Below, in pieces: positions 1 through 8,611 of a stretch of 64,000 nucleotides of DNA; position 1 is the first letter of the stretch, and each line of letters opens with the position of its first letter. The stretch is from Paraburkholderia polaris (GTDB lineage Bacteria > Pseudomonadota > Gammaproteobacteria > Burkholderiales > Burkholderiaceae). The DNA lies in assembly GCF_012927345.1 (NCBI RefSeq), contig NZ_JABBGJ010000022.1, positions 87,589 to 151,588 of the forward strand, read 5' to 3'. Position numbers and translations under genes: made by a program. The notes below the pieces were generated by a model that was given only the letters and a program-made list of their open reading frames with translations, did no database searches and was not told the origin of the DNA.

Positions 1-1101
1 GAATTCGCCGGCCGCGAGCGCGGTTTTCTGATAGCCGAGGTAGAACGCGTCGAGCTTCAGCGCGCGGGTTTTGGCGCCGTGGCGCAGCACGACTTCGGCG
101 CCTAGCGCGAGCAGCGCCGGCATCGAATCGCCGATCGGCGAGCCGTTTGCGACGTTGCCGCCGAGCGTGCCGGCATTGCGGATCGGCAGCGACGCGAAGC
201 GCGTCCACAACTCGGCCAGTTCTGGGTAATCGACGGCGAGCGCCGCGTAGGCGTCTTCGAGCGTGACTGCGGCGCCGATTGTCAGCGTCTGCGCGTCGCG
301 TTCGATCGCCTTCAATTCGGCGACGTTGCCGATGTACAGAATGTCGCCGAGATCGCGGAACTGCTTGGTGACCCACAGGCCGACGTCGGTGCTGCCGGCC
401 AGCAGGCGTGCCTGCGGATGCTCGGCGCGCAGTCTGGCGAACGCATCGAGCGTGACCGGTGCATGGAAAGTGGGCGAGCCGAACGCGGCGCCGCGCGTAT
501 CGGGCGCGCTGTACTCGAAGGTGTCACGGCGTCGGATCTCGCGCAGTTTGTCGGCGACCGCCTTGCGGTCCAGCGTCACGCGTGGGTATTGCGGGTAGTC
601 GAACATTTTCTGCGACGCGTCGACAATCGGCCGGTAACCGGTGCAGCGGCATAAATTGCCGGACAGTGCGGCGTTGATTTCATCGCGGGTGGGCAGGCCG
701 GCGGCAGCCGGCTGGTTTTCGTACAGCGCCCACATCGACATCACGAAGCCGGGGGTGCAGAAACCGCACTGCGAGCCGTGGCAATCGACCATGGCCTGTT
801 GCACGGGGTGCAGGGCGCCGTCGGCGGCGCGCAGGTCTTCGACGGTGAAGAGGGCTTTGCCGTCCAGCGTCGGCAGGAACTGAATACAGGCGTTGACCGC
901 TTTCAGCGCGACGCCGCCTTGCGCATCCAGTTCACCGATCACAACCGTGCAGGCGCCGCAGTCACCTTCCGCGCAGCCTTCTTTGGTGCCCGTGCAATGC
1001 AGATCCTCGCGCAGGTGCTGAAGCACGGTGCGCGACGCCGGGACGCCCGCGACCTCACGGACGGACCCCTGGTGATAAAAGCGGATGGTTTGCGTTGTCA
1101 T
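1..1101 (-). CDS. xdhA: xanthine dehydrogenase small subunit, partial (C-terminus off window)
   Basis: Iron-sulfur/FAD subunit of the molybdenum enzyme that oxidises hypoxanthine and xanthine to urate in purine breakdown. Seen: 367 codons open from the ATG at 1101 to the window edge. The N-terminus has a plant-type 2Fe-2S cluster (CTGTKEGC then DCGAC). A second 2Fe-2S domain follows with CGFCTPG and CRCTGYRP, and then the start of a FAD-binding domain (LLAGSTDVGLWV and GGNVANGSPIGDS). Family members are near 500 residues, so roughly the last quarter is missing. The large subunit would be expected further along on the same strand. Identification is firm from the paired cluster motifs plus the FAD motif. 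Confidence 0.93.
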   Translation of the reverse strand, partial: MTTQTIRFYHQGSVREVAGVPASRTVLQHLREDLHCTGTKEGCAEGDCGACTVVIGELDAQGGVALKAVNACIQFLPTLDGKALFTVEDLRAADGALHPVQQAMVDCHGSQCGFCTPGFVMSMWALYENQPAAAGLPTRDEINAALSGNLCRCTGYRPIVDASQKMFDYPQYPRVTLDRKAVADKLREIRRRDTFEYSAPDTRGAAFGSPTFHAPVTLDAFARLRAEHPQARLLAGSTDVGLWVTKQFRDLGDILYIGNVAELKAIERDAQTLTIGAAVTLEDAYAALAVDYPELAELWTRFASLPIRNAGTLGGNVANGSPIGDSMPALLALGAEVVLRHGAKTRALKLDAFYLGYQKTALAAGEF

Positions 1102-1425
1102 GGCGAATCCGAAAGACAGTGCGGACCGGGCGCGCGTTACGCATGGGGTCGCGCCAAAGCCGGCCTCGCGCACGTAGATCGCCATCCAGTTCCGAAGATA
1201 GCATTACCTTGTCCCGAAAAGATTTCCCAACTCGCATGAAGCTTATTCGGAAGCTGTCATGTGATAAGTACGATTCGCGCCGTGCCAGGAAGTTGCGTGG
1301 GGCGGGGTGGGTGGCGCAAAGCCTTGAGGGACGGGGTACCGACGTGAAAACGCCGGCCTTCAACCCGTCATAAAAGACGGTTCGAAGGCCGGCGTCGATT
1401 CAGTCAGATCGACCGGCAGCGCAGA
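1102..1425. other. xdhA-dsbB intergenic region
   Basis: 324 bases without a convincing gene. It should carry the xdhA promoter (minus strand, just above 1101) and it contains the hairpin at 1351-1394 that ends dsbB transcription. The short open frames here have no recognisable features. Confidence 0.6.
1346..1394 (-). terminator. dsbB terminator hairpin
   Basis: Inverted repeat with arms 1351-1360 (CGCCGGCCTT) and 1385-1394 (AAGGCCGGCG), extended inward by CCGTC/GACGG. Read on the minus strand it is followed by TTTTC. It lies 32 bases after the dsbB stop. Confidence 0.65.
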
Positions 1426-1935
1426 TCAGGCGATCCGGCGGCGATTCTTAACCAGGCTCAGCGCCAGCGGCACGTAAGCCACTACGAAAGCAACCAGTGA
1501 CCACATCGGCAGCGACAGGCCCAGAATCGGCGGATAGGTCGTCTCGCAGAGCCCGGCGACCTTGAAGACGCCCGGCAGCCAGTGCGCGGGCGGCAAGCTG
1601 TCGACTACCGGCTGCAGCGCGTCGAAACCGCAGCTGAAGCCCGGATTCGCCTGAACATACACGTGCCGCGCGGCGGTCACGATGCCGCCCAATGCCGATA
1701 TGGCCGCCAGCACTTCCAGCAGCCGTACGCCGCGCCAGCTGTTGAAGCGCGCGCCGAGGAACGCAAAAATCGCGATCAGCAGGAAGAAATAGCGCTGGAT
1801 GATGCACAGCGGGCAGGGGTCTTCATGCAACCCGTATTGCAGATACAGCGCGCCGGCGACGAGGCCGACGCAGATCAGGCCAAGCAGAACCAGCAGGGAG
1901 CGCTCGCGGCGCAGCATCGCATTGTCGTTATTCAT
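1426..1935 (-). CDS. dsbB: disulfide bond formation protein B
   Basis: Inner-membrane quinone-linked oxidoreductase that reoxidises periplasmic DsbA. Seen: 169 residues with four hydrophobic segments. The first periplasmic redox pair is CPLC at residues 41-44 after the first membrane segment, and the second pair is C102 and C130 in the second periplasmic loop. Family length is about 165-175, so the gene is complete. The start ATG at 1935 gives the usual short basic leader (RRER) before the first membrane helix. It is a single gene between xdhA and the amidase cluster, with its own hairpin terminator. All four catalytic cysteines are present. Confidence 0.95.
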   Translation of the reverse strand: MNNDNAMLRRERSLLVLLGLICVGLVAGALYLQYGLHEDPCPLCIIQRYFFLLIAIFAFLGARFNSWRGVRLLEVLAAISALGGIVTAARHVYVQANPGFSCGFDALQPVVDSLPPAHWLPGVFKVAGLCETTYPPILGLSLPMWSLVAFVVAYVPLALSLVKNRRRIA

Positions 1936-2057
1936 GGATCGTGTGGCTGTCTGGAAACGGAAAGGGCGGGGTGCCCGCGATTCTAGCGCGAACCCCCGCC
2001 CTGGCGCTTATCGCGCATTTAAGTCGCAATCCCGCTCGGCCTCTTATTAGGTCCCGA

Positions 2058-3437
2058 TCAGCGAATTGCTTTGAGCACCGCTTCGGCGCCGCGGCCGATG
2101 GCCAGCAAGGCGTCGTCGGCGTGCGGCGCGCCTGCCAGCATCAGACCGACCGGCGCGTCGCCGCGCAGATGGCAGGGCAGCGACAGCGCGCAGGTGTCGA
2201 GGAAGTTGAACGCGCTCGGATTGCGCAGGATCAACGCATTGGTGCGGCCAAAGGCGTCGTCGTCGTGGATCAGATCGGCCACGCGCGGCGGCACCACCGG
2301 CACGGTGGGCGCGACGACCGCGTCGAAACGCTGCCACAGCGTGCGCGCGGCTTCGTCGAGCATGGCCTGGCGCTCGGCGAGCAGGTCCAGATAGTCGGCG
2401 GCGCTCGCGGGTTGGCCCTTCAGGATGCGCACCAGCACGCGCGGATCGTACTGCTCGCGGTGCTTTTCCAGCAGCGGACGGTGCCACGCATACGCCTCGA
2501 TCGGCGCAAAGCCGAAGCGGTTGATCTCGGGCAGACGGTCGAGCGGCGCGAAGCGCACTTCGGTGACGATCGCGCCAGCCGCTTCCAGATGCTTGAGCGC
2601 CGTGTCGATCGCGGCGGCGACCGCTGGTTCGACGCCGTCGGTCACGAAATTGGTCAATACGCCAAGGCGCACGCCTTCGAGCGGCCGGGCTGCCGGAATG
2701 CGTGGCTCAAGCCCAGCCAGCATGCGGTCGACCAGCGCGCAGCACGCGACCGAGACGCCGATCGGCCCGAACGAGTCGAGCGTCGGAGAGAGCGGCACGC
2801 CGCCTTGTTTCGGGATGCGGTCGGCGGTCGGCTTGAAGCCGGTCAGGCCGCACAGCGCCGCCGGGATGCGGATCGAGCCGCCGGTGTCGGTGCCGAGCGC
2901 GATGGCTGCCATGCCGTCCGCGACCGACGCCGCCGCGCCCGACGACGAACCGCCCGAAATCCGCTCATCGCCCTTCACGCCGCGCTGATACGGCGACAGC
3001 GGATGCCCGTAGTGCGGGTTCAAGCCGAGTCCGGAAAACGCAAACTCGCTCATATTGGTACGCCCGACGATCACCGCGCCCGCCCGTTTCAGGCGCGCGA
3101 CCGCGACCGCGTCCTCTTTGGCGGCGGGCGCATCGGCCAGCGCCACGGAACCGGCGCGAGTTGTCTGACCTTCGATGTCGAACAGGTCTTTGACCGACAC
3201 CGGAATGCCGGCGAGCGGCGAGAGGACGGTGCCGGCGGCGCGCAGGCGGTCGTGCGCATCGGCGGCGGCGCGGGCGCTGTCGGCGTCGACGTGCATGAAG
3301 GCGACCGCGCCCTGGCCGGCCGGATCGGCGATTCGTTCGAGCGCGGTTTCGACGAGCGTGCGGCTCGTGGTGCGGCCGGCAGCGAGGTCGGCGGCAAGCT
3401 GGGCTAGCGGCGGGAAGGGCGTGAATTCAGTGGCCAT
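2058..3437 (-). CDS. amidase-signature family amidohydrolase
   Basis: Amidase-signature hydrolase (relatives: GatA, AtzF, indoleacetamide hydrolase) that cleaves C-N amide bonds; the substrate is not visible. Seen: 459 residues with the Ser-cisSer-Lys triad: K83 in PVSVKD, a serine in the GGSSSG motif near 163-167, and S188 in GTDTGGS. The length is typical of free-standing amidases. It is the last gene of a minus-strand series (DUF2848, MFS permease, GntR regulator, amidase), 96 bases after the regulator. That suggests the imported compound is an amide, or gives one during breakdown. GatA itself is unlikely because no gatB or gatC adjoins it. Confidence 0.88.
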   Translation of the reverse strand: MATEFTPFPPLAQLAADLAAGRTTSRTLVETALERIADPAGQGAVAFMHVDADSARAAADAHDRLRAAGTVLSPLAGIPVSVKDLFDIEGQTTRAGSVALADAPAAKEDAVAVARLKRAGAVIVGRTNMSEFAFSGLGLNPHYGHPLSPYQRGVKGDERISGGSSSGAAASVADGMAAIALGTDTGGSIRIPAALCGLTGFKPTADRIPKQGGVPLSPTLDSFGPIGVSVACCALVDRMLAGLEPRIPAARPLEGVRLGVLTNFVTDGVEPAVAAAIDTALKHLEAAGAIVTEVRFAPLDRLPEINRFGFAPIEAYAWHRPLLEKHREQYDPRVLVRILKGQPASAADYLDLLAERQAMLDEAARTLWQRFDAVVAPTVPVVPPRVADLIHDDDAFGRTNALILRNPSAFNFLDTCALSLPCHLRGDAPVGLMLAGAPHADDALLAIGRGAEAVLKAIR

Positions 3438-3533
3438 GGTGTCGGGAGAATCCGGTTAGATGCGCGGTTAGCTTGAGATCACTTTGTGGCGGGTCCCCAC
3501 TGACTGGGCAGTCGGGCCCGCGTTCGGGGTCAG

Positions 3534-4214
3534 TCAAATCCGGTTGAATAAGGTCGCGCGGAACGCTTCGATATGCTTTTGCACCGATTGACGGGCGCCT
3601 TCGGCATCGCGTTCGCGCAGCAGGCGAAACAGTTCCAGATGTTCTTCGTGGACGTCTTCGAGATGATGCGGCTCGGACAGTGAAATGAACCAGAAGCGCA
3701 GCGAGCGTTCATGCAGCCCCCGTAGGATGTCGGCCAGCACCGGATTGCGCGACGCCGCCGAAATCGCCAGATGAAACTCGCGGTCGATATCCATCATGCC
3801 TTCAATATCGTGCGCGGCGACACAGATCTTCGAGCGGTCGAGCAACGCCTGCATGGCGTCGAAATCGTGCTGCTGCGCGTGGCGCGCGGCCAGTTCGACA
3901 CAGTAGCTTTCGTTGACGAGCCGCACGTCGATGATTGCCAGCACATCGTCGAGCGAAACCGGGCGGACCATGATGCCCTTTCTCGGCATGATGGTGAGCA
4001 TGCCTTCGTGCACTAGCCGGTGCAGCGCCTGATGAACCGGCGTTCTGCCGATGCCGGTCAGCACTATCAATTCCGCTTCGTTGAGTACCTCGCTCGGCCG
4101 CAGGCGCATCGTAATGATCTCGCGCTTGACGAAGGCATAGGCCTGTTCAGCGAGACTCGCCGTGGCGGTCTCGCGGGGGGTACTGGAACGGCGGGCAGTC
4201 TGCAAAAGCGTCAT
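3534..4214 (-). CDS. GntR-family transcriptional regulator (FCD subfamily)
   Basis: Ligand-responsive DNA-binding regulator. Seen: 226 residues; a winged helix-turn-helix at about 20-85 (VLNEAELIVLTGIGRTPVHQ) and an all-helical FCD domain at about 90-215. The FCD domain has the metal/ligand-binding histidine pattern (DREFH, HEEHLELF, QKHIEAF). The family usually controls adjacent catabolic or transport genes and is released by a carboxylic-acid effector. Here it sits between the permease and the amidase and probably controls the cluster. The candidate operator is the palindrome at 6541-6554 ahead of the DUF2848 gene. Effector unknown. Confidence 0.88.
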   Translation of the reverse strand: MTLLQTARRSSTPRETATASLAEQAYAFVKREIITMRLRPSEVLNEAELIVLTGIGRTPVHQALHRLVHEGMLTIMPRKGIMVRPVSLDDVLAIIDVRLVNESYCVELAARHAQQHDFDAMQALLDRSKICVAAHDIEGMMDIDREFHLAISAASRNPVLADILRGLHERSLRFWFISLSEPHHLEDVHEEHLELFRLLRERDAEGARQSVQKHIEAFRATLFNRI

Positions 4215-4329
4215 GTGAAGAGGGAGCGGGCGGTGTCGTCCGCATTGTAGAGCAAGGTTTTGCGCGGACGGCGCCTGGCGGGAGGTTGCTCACCGGCGCG
4301 GTCTGTGCGTGACGCGTCGTCCTCACGTC

Positions 4330-4446
4330 ACGGAAATCACAGAAATTACGGAAATCACAGAAATCACAGAAATCACAGAAATCACAGAAATCACAGAAAT
4401 CACAGAAATCACAGAAATCACGGAAATCACAGAAATTACGGCAATC
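4330..4446. repeat. 13-unit 9-bp tandem repeat (ACAGAAATC)
   Basis: Thirteen contiguous 9-base units. Seven identical central copies (4357-4419) are flanked on both sides by the same variant series, ACGGAAATC / ACAGAAATT / ACGGAAATC; the last unit reads ACGGCAATC. The array starts 8 bases past the MFS stop codon and lies upstream of the GntR gene. The unit length is a multiple of three and the plus strand would read Ile-Thr-Glu, but no supported gene uses that frame. Confidence 0.95.
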
Positions 4447-4454
4447 ACCGCGTG

Positions 4455-5807
4455 TCAGGCGCTCCTCGGCGTCGCCGCCGCGGCGTGCTGCACCTTGACT
4501 CGCGGCATCATCAATGTGACCAAGCCGCCGACGATCAACGCCCCCGCGATCAGCACCAGCCCGAAGGTCACGCTATGCGTTGCGTCCTTGACGATGCCGA
4601 GCACGTAGGGGCTCACATAACCGGCCAGATTCGCAATCGAGTTGATCACGGCGATGCCGGCAACGGCTGCAGTGCCTTGCAGGAACGTGGTGGACATCGA
4701 CCAGAAGATGCCGAAGCCCGCCAGAATGCCAATATAGGCGATCGACAAACCGGTGACGGCGAGCGGAATCGAATTGGTCACCGAGGCGCTGCCGAGCAGG
4801 CCCGCCGCGCCGATGAAGCAGCACACGGCGTAGTGCCAGCGCCGTTCGCCTGTGATATCCGACGAGCGGCCGATCAGAATCATGCCGATGCCCGCCGCAA
4901 GGTAGGGAATCGCGGTGACGAAGCCGTTCGTGACGAGGTTGGTGACGCCGAGGTCTTTGACGATCTGCGGCAGCCAGAATGAGAAGCCCGCATTGCCGGT
5001 GATGAGGCAGAAGTAGATCAGTGTCAGCAGCCAGAAGCGGCCCGAGCGCAATGCAACAGCCAGACTATGCTCGGCGCCGGCAGCGGCAGCCGCCGTGTTT
5101 TCGCGTGCGAGGCGGCTGAGAATCACGCGTTTTTCGTCGTCGGTGAGCCAGGCGGCTTCGGCGGGCGTGTTGCGCAACACGGCGAGCGCCCAGAAGCCGG
5201 CGAGGATCGACGGAATGCCTTCGATCAGGAACATCCACTGCCAGCCGCGCAAGCCGTGCGCGTCATGCAGCGCCGACATCAGAAAGCCCGACAACGGCGC
5301 GCCGATGATGCCCGCGACCGGAATTGCCGCCATGAAGACGGCGACCATCCGCGCGCGCCGGTCGGACGGAAACCAGAAGGTCAGATACAGCACCACGCCC
5401 GGCACCAACCCGGCCTCGGCGACGCCGAGGAAAAAGCGCAGCACATAGAACATCGTTTCCGAGCGCACGAACATCATCAGACACGACAGCAGTCCCCACA
5501 GCATCGTGATGCGGGCGATGGTGGCGCGCGCCCCGAACTTCTTCAGCAGCAGATTGCTCGGCACTTCGAACACGAAATAGCCGAAGAAAAAGATCCCCGC
5601 GCCGAGTCCGTACGCCGCGTTCGAGAGGCCGAGGTCGCCGGTGAACTGCAGCTTCGCGTAACCGATGTTGACGCGGTCCAGGTAAGACAACACGTAGACG
5701 AGAAACAGGAACGGCATGATGCGCCAGGTGATCTTGCGCAGGGCGGCGGCTTCGAGCCACGCGTCGGAAGACGCGTCGGCGTTGGCGGATAGCGAAGGGG
5801 GATTCAT
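4455..5807 (-). CDS. MFS transporter, anion:cation symporter (ACS) family
   Basis: Proton-coupled importer of an organic anion. Seen: 450 residues, twelve hydrophobic segments, and the typical ACS start ITWRIMPFLF..YVLSYLDRVNIGYAKL. These resemble tartrate, phthalate and 4-hydroxyphenylacetate permeases (TtuB/HpaX-like). The start is 7 bases after the DUF2848 stop, so the two are almost certainly one transcript. With the amidase and the FCD regulator this suggests uptake and breakdown of a carboxylated, possibly amide-containing compound. The substrate cannot be read from sequence. Confidence 0.88.
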   Translation of the reverse strand: MNPPSLSANADASSDAWLEAAALRKITWRIMPFLFLVYVLSYLDRVNIGYAKLQFTGDLGLSNAAYGLGAGIFFFGYFVFEVPSNLLLKKFGARATIARITMLWGLLSCLMMFVRSETMFYVLRFFLGVAEAGLVPGVVLYLTFWFPSDRRARMVAVFMAAIPVAGIIGAPLSGFLMSALHDAHGLRGWQWMFLIEGIPSILAGFWALAVLRNTPAEAAWLTDDEKRVILSRLARENTAAAAAGAEHSLAVALRSGRFWLLTLIYFCLITGNAGFSFWLPQIVKDLGVTNLVTNGFVTAIPYLAAGIGMILIGRSSDITGERRWHYAVCCFIGAAGLLGSASVTNSIPLAVTGLSIAYIGILAGFGIFWSMSTTFLQGTAAVAGIAVINSIANLAGYVSPYVLGIVKDATHSVTFGLVLIAGALIVGGLVTLMMPRVKVQHAAAATPRSA

Positions 5808-5814
5808 GGGTGCC

Positions 5815-6507
5815 TCATTCGACGATAGGTAGCGCGCGCACGCGGTAGGCGTGCCGCAGCGTGCGGTTCAGGATGGGGTCGTGTAGTTCGAGTTCGAGCG
5901 CGTCGCCGTCGGCCATGCCGACGATGCCGCCTTGTACGGCTAGCGTGCCGCAGAACATCGCGGCGCCATCTGCGACGGGCGCGCGTTCCAGCAGATCGGC
6001 GGCCGGCAGCAGCGAGGCGACGCTGCCCTGCTGGTAGACACGCCGCTCACCATTGTTTGTCACTGCGAAAGCACGCAGTTCAAGCTGGTCCCAGTGGCCG
6101 GCCACATCGTCGAAACGCCAGGCGTCGCGTGCGACCGGCTTCGGGCAGACCTGTTTGGAGACGGTGACGCCGTAGGCCTCGACTTCGCGGTCGGTATGGT
6201 CGGAGCCGACGGTCACGAGCAAACCCGCCTTGGAGCGCACCAGCACGCACTCGGCTTCACCGCTGGACTTCACGCCGACCACGTCGATCTGTTCGGCCTG
6301 CGTCAGCAGTTCCGCGCCGAGGCGGTAGAAGCAGGGCGTGGCCGACGGCCGCTTCACACCGAGTTCGGCCAGTTCGGCGATGTGATGCTCGATCGCCGCC
6401 GGGTCGCGCCCGGCCCAGCCGGCGATCGTCAGACGATTCACTTCGACGATATCGGCGCGACTGTCGCCGGAACGATCTACCACGTTGAAAGACACCTGCT
6501 GCATCAC
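5815..6507 (-). CDS. DUF2848 family protein
   Basis: Conserved protein without an established reaction. Seen: 230 residues, no signal peptide, no membrane segment. Conserved-looking stretches are NRLTIAGWAGRD near the N-terminus, PSATPCFYRL, a central VGSDHTDREVEAYGV, QVCPKPVARDAW, and a C-terminal MFCGTLAVQGG followed by ELELHDPILNR. The pattern (SDHTDRE, FCGTL, an acidic end) recalls fumarylacetoacetate-hydrolase-like folds, but this is only an impression. It is the first gene of the minus-strand cluster, directly ahead of the MFS gene. A catabolic enzyme role is the reasonable guess. Confidence 0.8.
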   Translation of the reverse strand: MMQQVSFNVVDRSGDSRADIVEVNRLTIAGWAGRDPAAIEHHIAELAELGVKRPSATPCFYRLGAELLTQAEQIDVVGVKSSGEAECVLVRSKAGLLVTVGSDHTDREVEAYGVTVSKQVCPKPVARDAWRFDDVAGHWDQLELRAFAVTNNGERRVYQQGSVASLLPAADLLERAPVADGAAMFCGTLAVQGGIVGMADGDALELELHDPILNRTLRHAYRVRALPIVE

Positions 6508-6531
6508 TCGACTCCCAAGAAGATATGCGGC

Positions 6532-6554
6532 AAATATTATTGTGATATTTCACA
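6532..6554. promoter_or_regulatory. candidate operator ahead of the DUF2848 cluster
   Basis: Two overlapping palindromes: AAATAT-7-ATATTT (6532-6550) and TGTGA-TATT-TCACA (6541-6554). They lie 25-50 bases upstream of the DUF2848 start, in the region shared with the divergent antiporter gene. They are a plausible binding site for the cluster's GntR regulator. Confidence 0.4.
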
Positions 6555-6725
6555 GGTGTCCAGCGTGTCAAAAAAATTTCGGGTCGACGGTCCCGCCCGT
6601 GAGGCTCGTGATCCGGCCAATCCCACGCCCTTCTGACGTTTGCGCGATTCGGTGCCCGATTCGATGCATAGGCGCGTGCGTTACACTGCGTTTTTGAGAC
6701 ATTACTTTTTGTAAGGGACGCATCC

Positions 6726-8483
6726 ATGCATCATGGCATCGGCTTTATTCAGGATCTGGCGGTCGTGATGGCGCTTGCCGGCGTCGTCACCGTGCTGTTC
6801 CATCGCCTGAAACAGCCGGTGGTGCTGGGCTACATCGCCGCGGGCGTGATCATCGGGCCGTACACGCCGCCGTTCCAGCTGATCCACGACGAGCAGACCA
6901 TCCAGACGCTCGGCGAACTCGGCGTGGTGTTCCTGATGTTTTCGCTCGGGCTCGAATTCAGCCTGCGCAAGTTGTTCAAGGTCGGCGCGACGGCGATCGT
7001 CGCGGCGCTTTCCGAAATCGTGCTGATGCTGTGGATCGGTTACGAGATCGGCAGCGCGTTCGGCTGGAGTCCGATGGACTCGCTGTTTCTCGGCGCGATT
7101 CTCGCGATCTCGTCGACGACCATCATCGTCAAGGCGCTCTCCGAGTTGGGCCTCAAGCGCGAGAGCTTCGCGCAACTGGTGTTCGGGATTCTGATCGTCG
7201 AGGACATTCTCGCCATTGCGATGCTGGTGCTGCTCTCCGGCATTGCGCAGACAGGGCAGTTGAGCGCGGGTGTCGCCGTGGTGACGCTCGGCAAGCTGCT
7301 GCTGTTCATGACGGTGTCGTTGGTGGTGGGCATTCTGGTCGTGCCGCGCGCGTTGAACTACGTGGCCCGTGCCAAAAGCGACGAAATGCTGCTGGTGTCG
7401 GTGCTCGGGTTCTGCTTCGGCTTCTGTCTGCTGGTGGTAAAGCTCGATTACAGCATTGCGCTCGGCGCCTTCCTGATCGGCGCGATCATGGCCGAGTCGC
7501 GCCATCTGCACCGGATCGAGCACCTGATTGCGCCACTGCGAGACGCTTTCTCCGCGATCTTCTTCGTGACGATCGGCCTGATGCTGAACCCGGCCGTGCT
7601 GGTCGACTACGCGTGGCCGATTGCGGTGATTACAGTGGCGGTGATCGTCGGCAAGATCGTTTCGTGCGGGCTCGGCACTTTTCTCGCCGGCAAGGACGGG
7701 CGCACGGCGATGCGGGTCGGCATGACCGTCTCGCAGATCGGCGAGTTCTCGTTCATCATCGCGTCGCTCGGCCTGACCTTGAAGGTGACGAGCGCGTTTC
7801 TGTATCCGATCGCGGTAGCCGTCTCCGCCTTGACCACGCTTTTCACGCCTTACCTGATTCGCGCCGCCGATCCGCTGACGCAGCGCCTCGGGCAGGCGAT
7901 GCCGCGCACGCTCGCCAACGTGTTCGGCATGTACGGGCAGTGGCTGCGCAGTTTGAGCACCGGAACCGGCGAGCCGACGCTGTTCAGCATGACGCGGCGG
8001 ATCATTTTGCAGATTGCAGTCAATCTCGCGCTGGTCGCGGCGATCTTCCTGATCGTGTCGTATAGCGCCCCGTACACCAGCACTTTGCTCGCGCACTGGA
8101 TGGCTTCGGAGCCGATGCAGCGTGTGGTGCTGTGGAGCATCGCGCTGGTGCTGTCGATGCCGTTCCTGGTGGCGGTCTATCGCAAGACCAAGTCGCTCGC
8201 GCTGTTGCTTGCCGAGGTGAGTGTGCAGCCGGCGACAGCGGGGCGCTTCACCCGTGCGATCCGTTACGCGATCTCCGACCTGGTGCCGGTGGTCTCGATG
8301 GTCGGCGTGTTTTTGCTGGTCGCGGCGCTCTCCAGCAGCATCTTGCCGCCCACGGGCCTCCTGACCGTGGTGCTGGTTTGCGCCGCGCTGCTGCTGGCGC
8401 TGGTCTGGCGCTGGTGCGTGAAAATCCATGCGGCGATGCAGATCGCACTGCGCGAAACTTTCGAAGAACAGCCGGATCCTTAA
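6726..8483 (+). CDS. CPA2-family monovalent cation:proton antiporter (KefB/YbaL-like)
   Basis: Inner-membrane K+/Na+:H+ exchanger. Seen: 585 residues. The first ~385 form the CPA2 transport core (LKQPVVLGYIAAGVIIGP; GVVFLMFSLGLEFSLRKL; ISSTTIIVKALSELG; IGEFSFIIASLG). The C-terminal ~200 residues hold several more hydrophobic segments rather than the cytoplasmic TrkA-N/RCK nucleotide-binding domain of KefB/KefC/YbaL, so gating by glutathione or NAD through RCK is not expected. AAGGGA precedes the ATG at a usable distance. It stands alone, divergent from the DUF2848 cluster. Confidence 0.88.
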   Translation: MHHGIGFIQDLAVVMALAGVVTVLFHRLKQPVVLGYIAAGVIIGPYTPPFQLIHDEQTIQTLGELGVVFLMFSLGLEFSLRKLFKVGATAIVAALSEIVLMLWIGYEIGSAFGWSPMDSLFLGAILAISSTTIIVKALSELGLKRESFAQLVFGILIVEDILAIAMLVLLSGIAQTGQLSAGVAVVTLGKLLLFMTVSLVVGILVVPRALNYVARAKSDEMLLVSVLGFCFGFCLLVVKLDYSIALGAFLIGAIMAESRHLHRIEHLIAPLRDAFSAIFFVTIGLMLNPAVLVDYAWPIAVITVAVIVGKIVSCGLGTFLAGKDGRTAMRVGMTVSQIGEFSFIIASLGLTLKVTSAFLYPIAVAVSALTTLFTPYLIRAADPLTQRLGQAMPRTLANVFGMYGQWLRSLSTGTGEPTLFSMTRRIILQIAVNLALVAAIFLIVSYSAPYTSTLLAHWMASEPMQRVVLWSIALVLSMPFLVAVYRKTKSLALLLAEVSVQPATAGRFTRAIRYAISDLVPVVSMVGVFLLVAALSSSILPPTGLLTVVLVCAALLLALVWRWCVKIHAAMQIALRETFEEQPDP

Positions 8484-8611
8484 GTTGGACGGCCCAGCGC
8501 CTTGGCCCGCAACAATGTGAGCAATTGTGTGCGGGTTTGCCGGGCTTGCCGCGCTAGCGGATAATCAGGGCATATTCATTCGTTCGCGTGGAAGGCGCCT
8601 GTCTGACTGTC

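Noticed and set aside
4330..4446. 9-bp repeats as a CRISPR array or as a coding (Ile-Thr-Glu)n protein
   Set aside because: Units are too short and have no spacers; the frame that would encode them has no ribosome site and no homologue-like flank.
6702..8429. 575-residue open frame on the minus strand opposite the antiporter
   Set aside because: It is a shadow of the real gene: rich in Arg, His and Gln, no recognisable fold, and the plus-strand frame matches a known family throughout.
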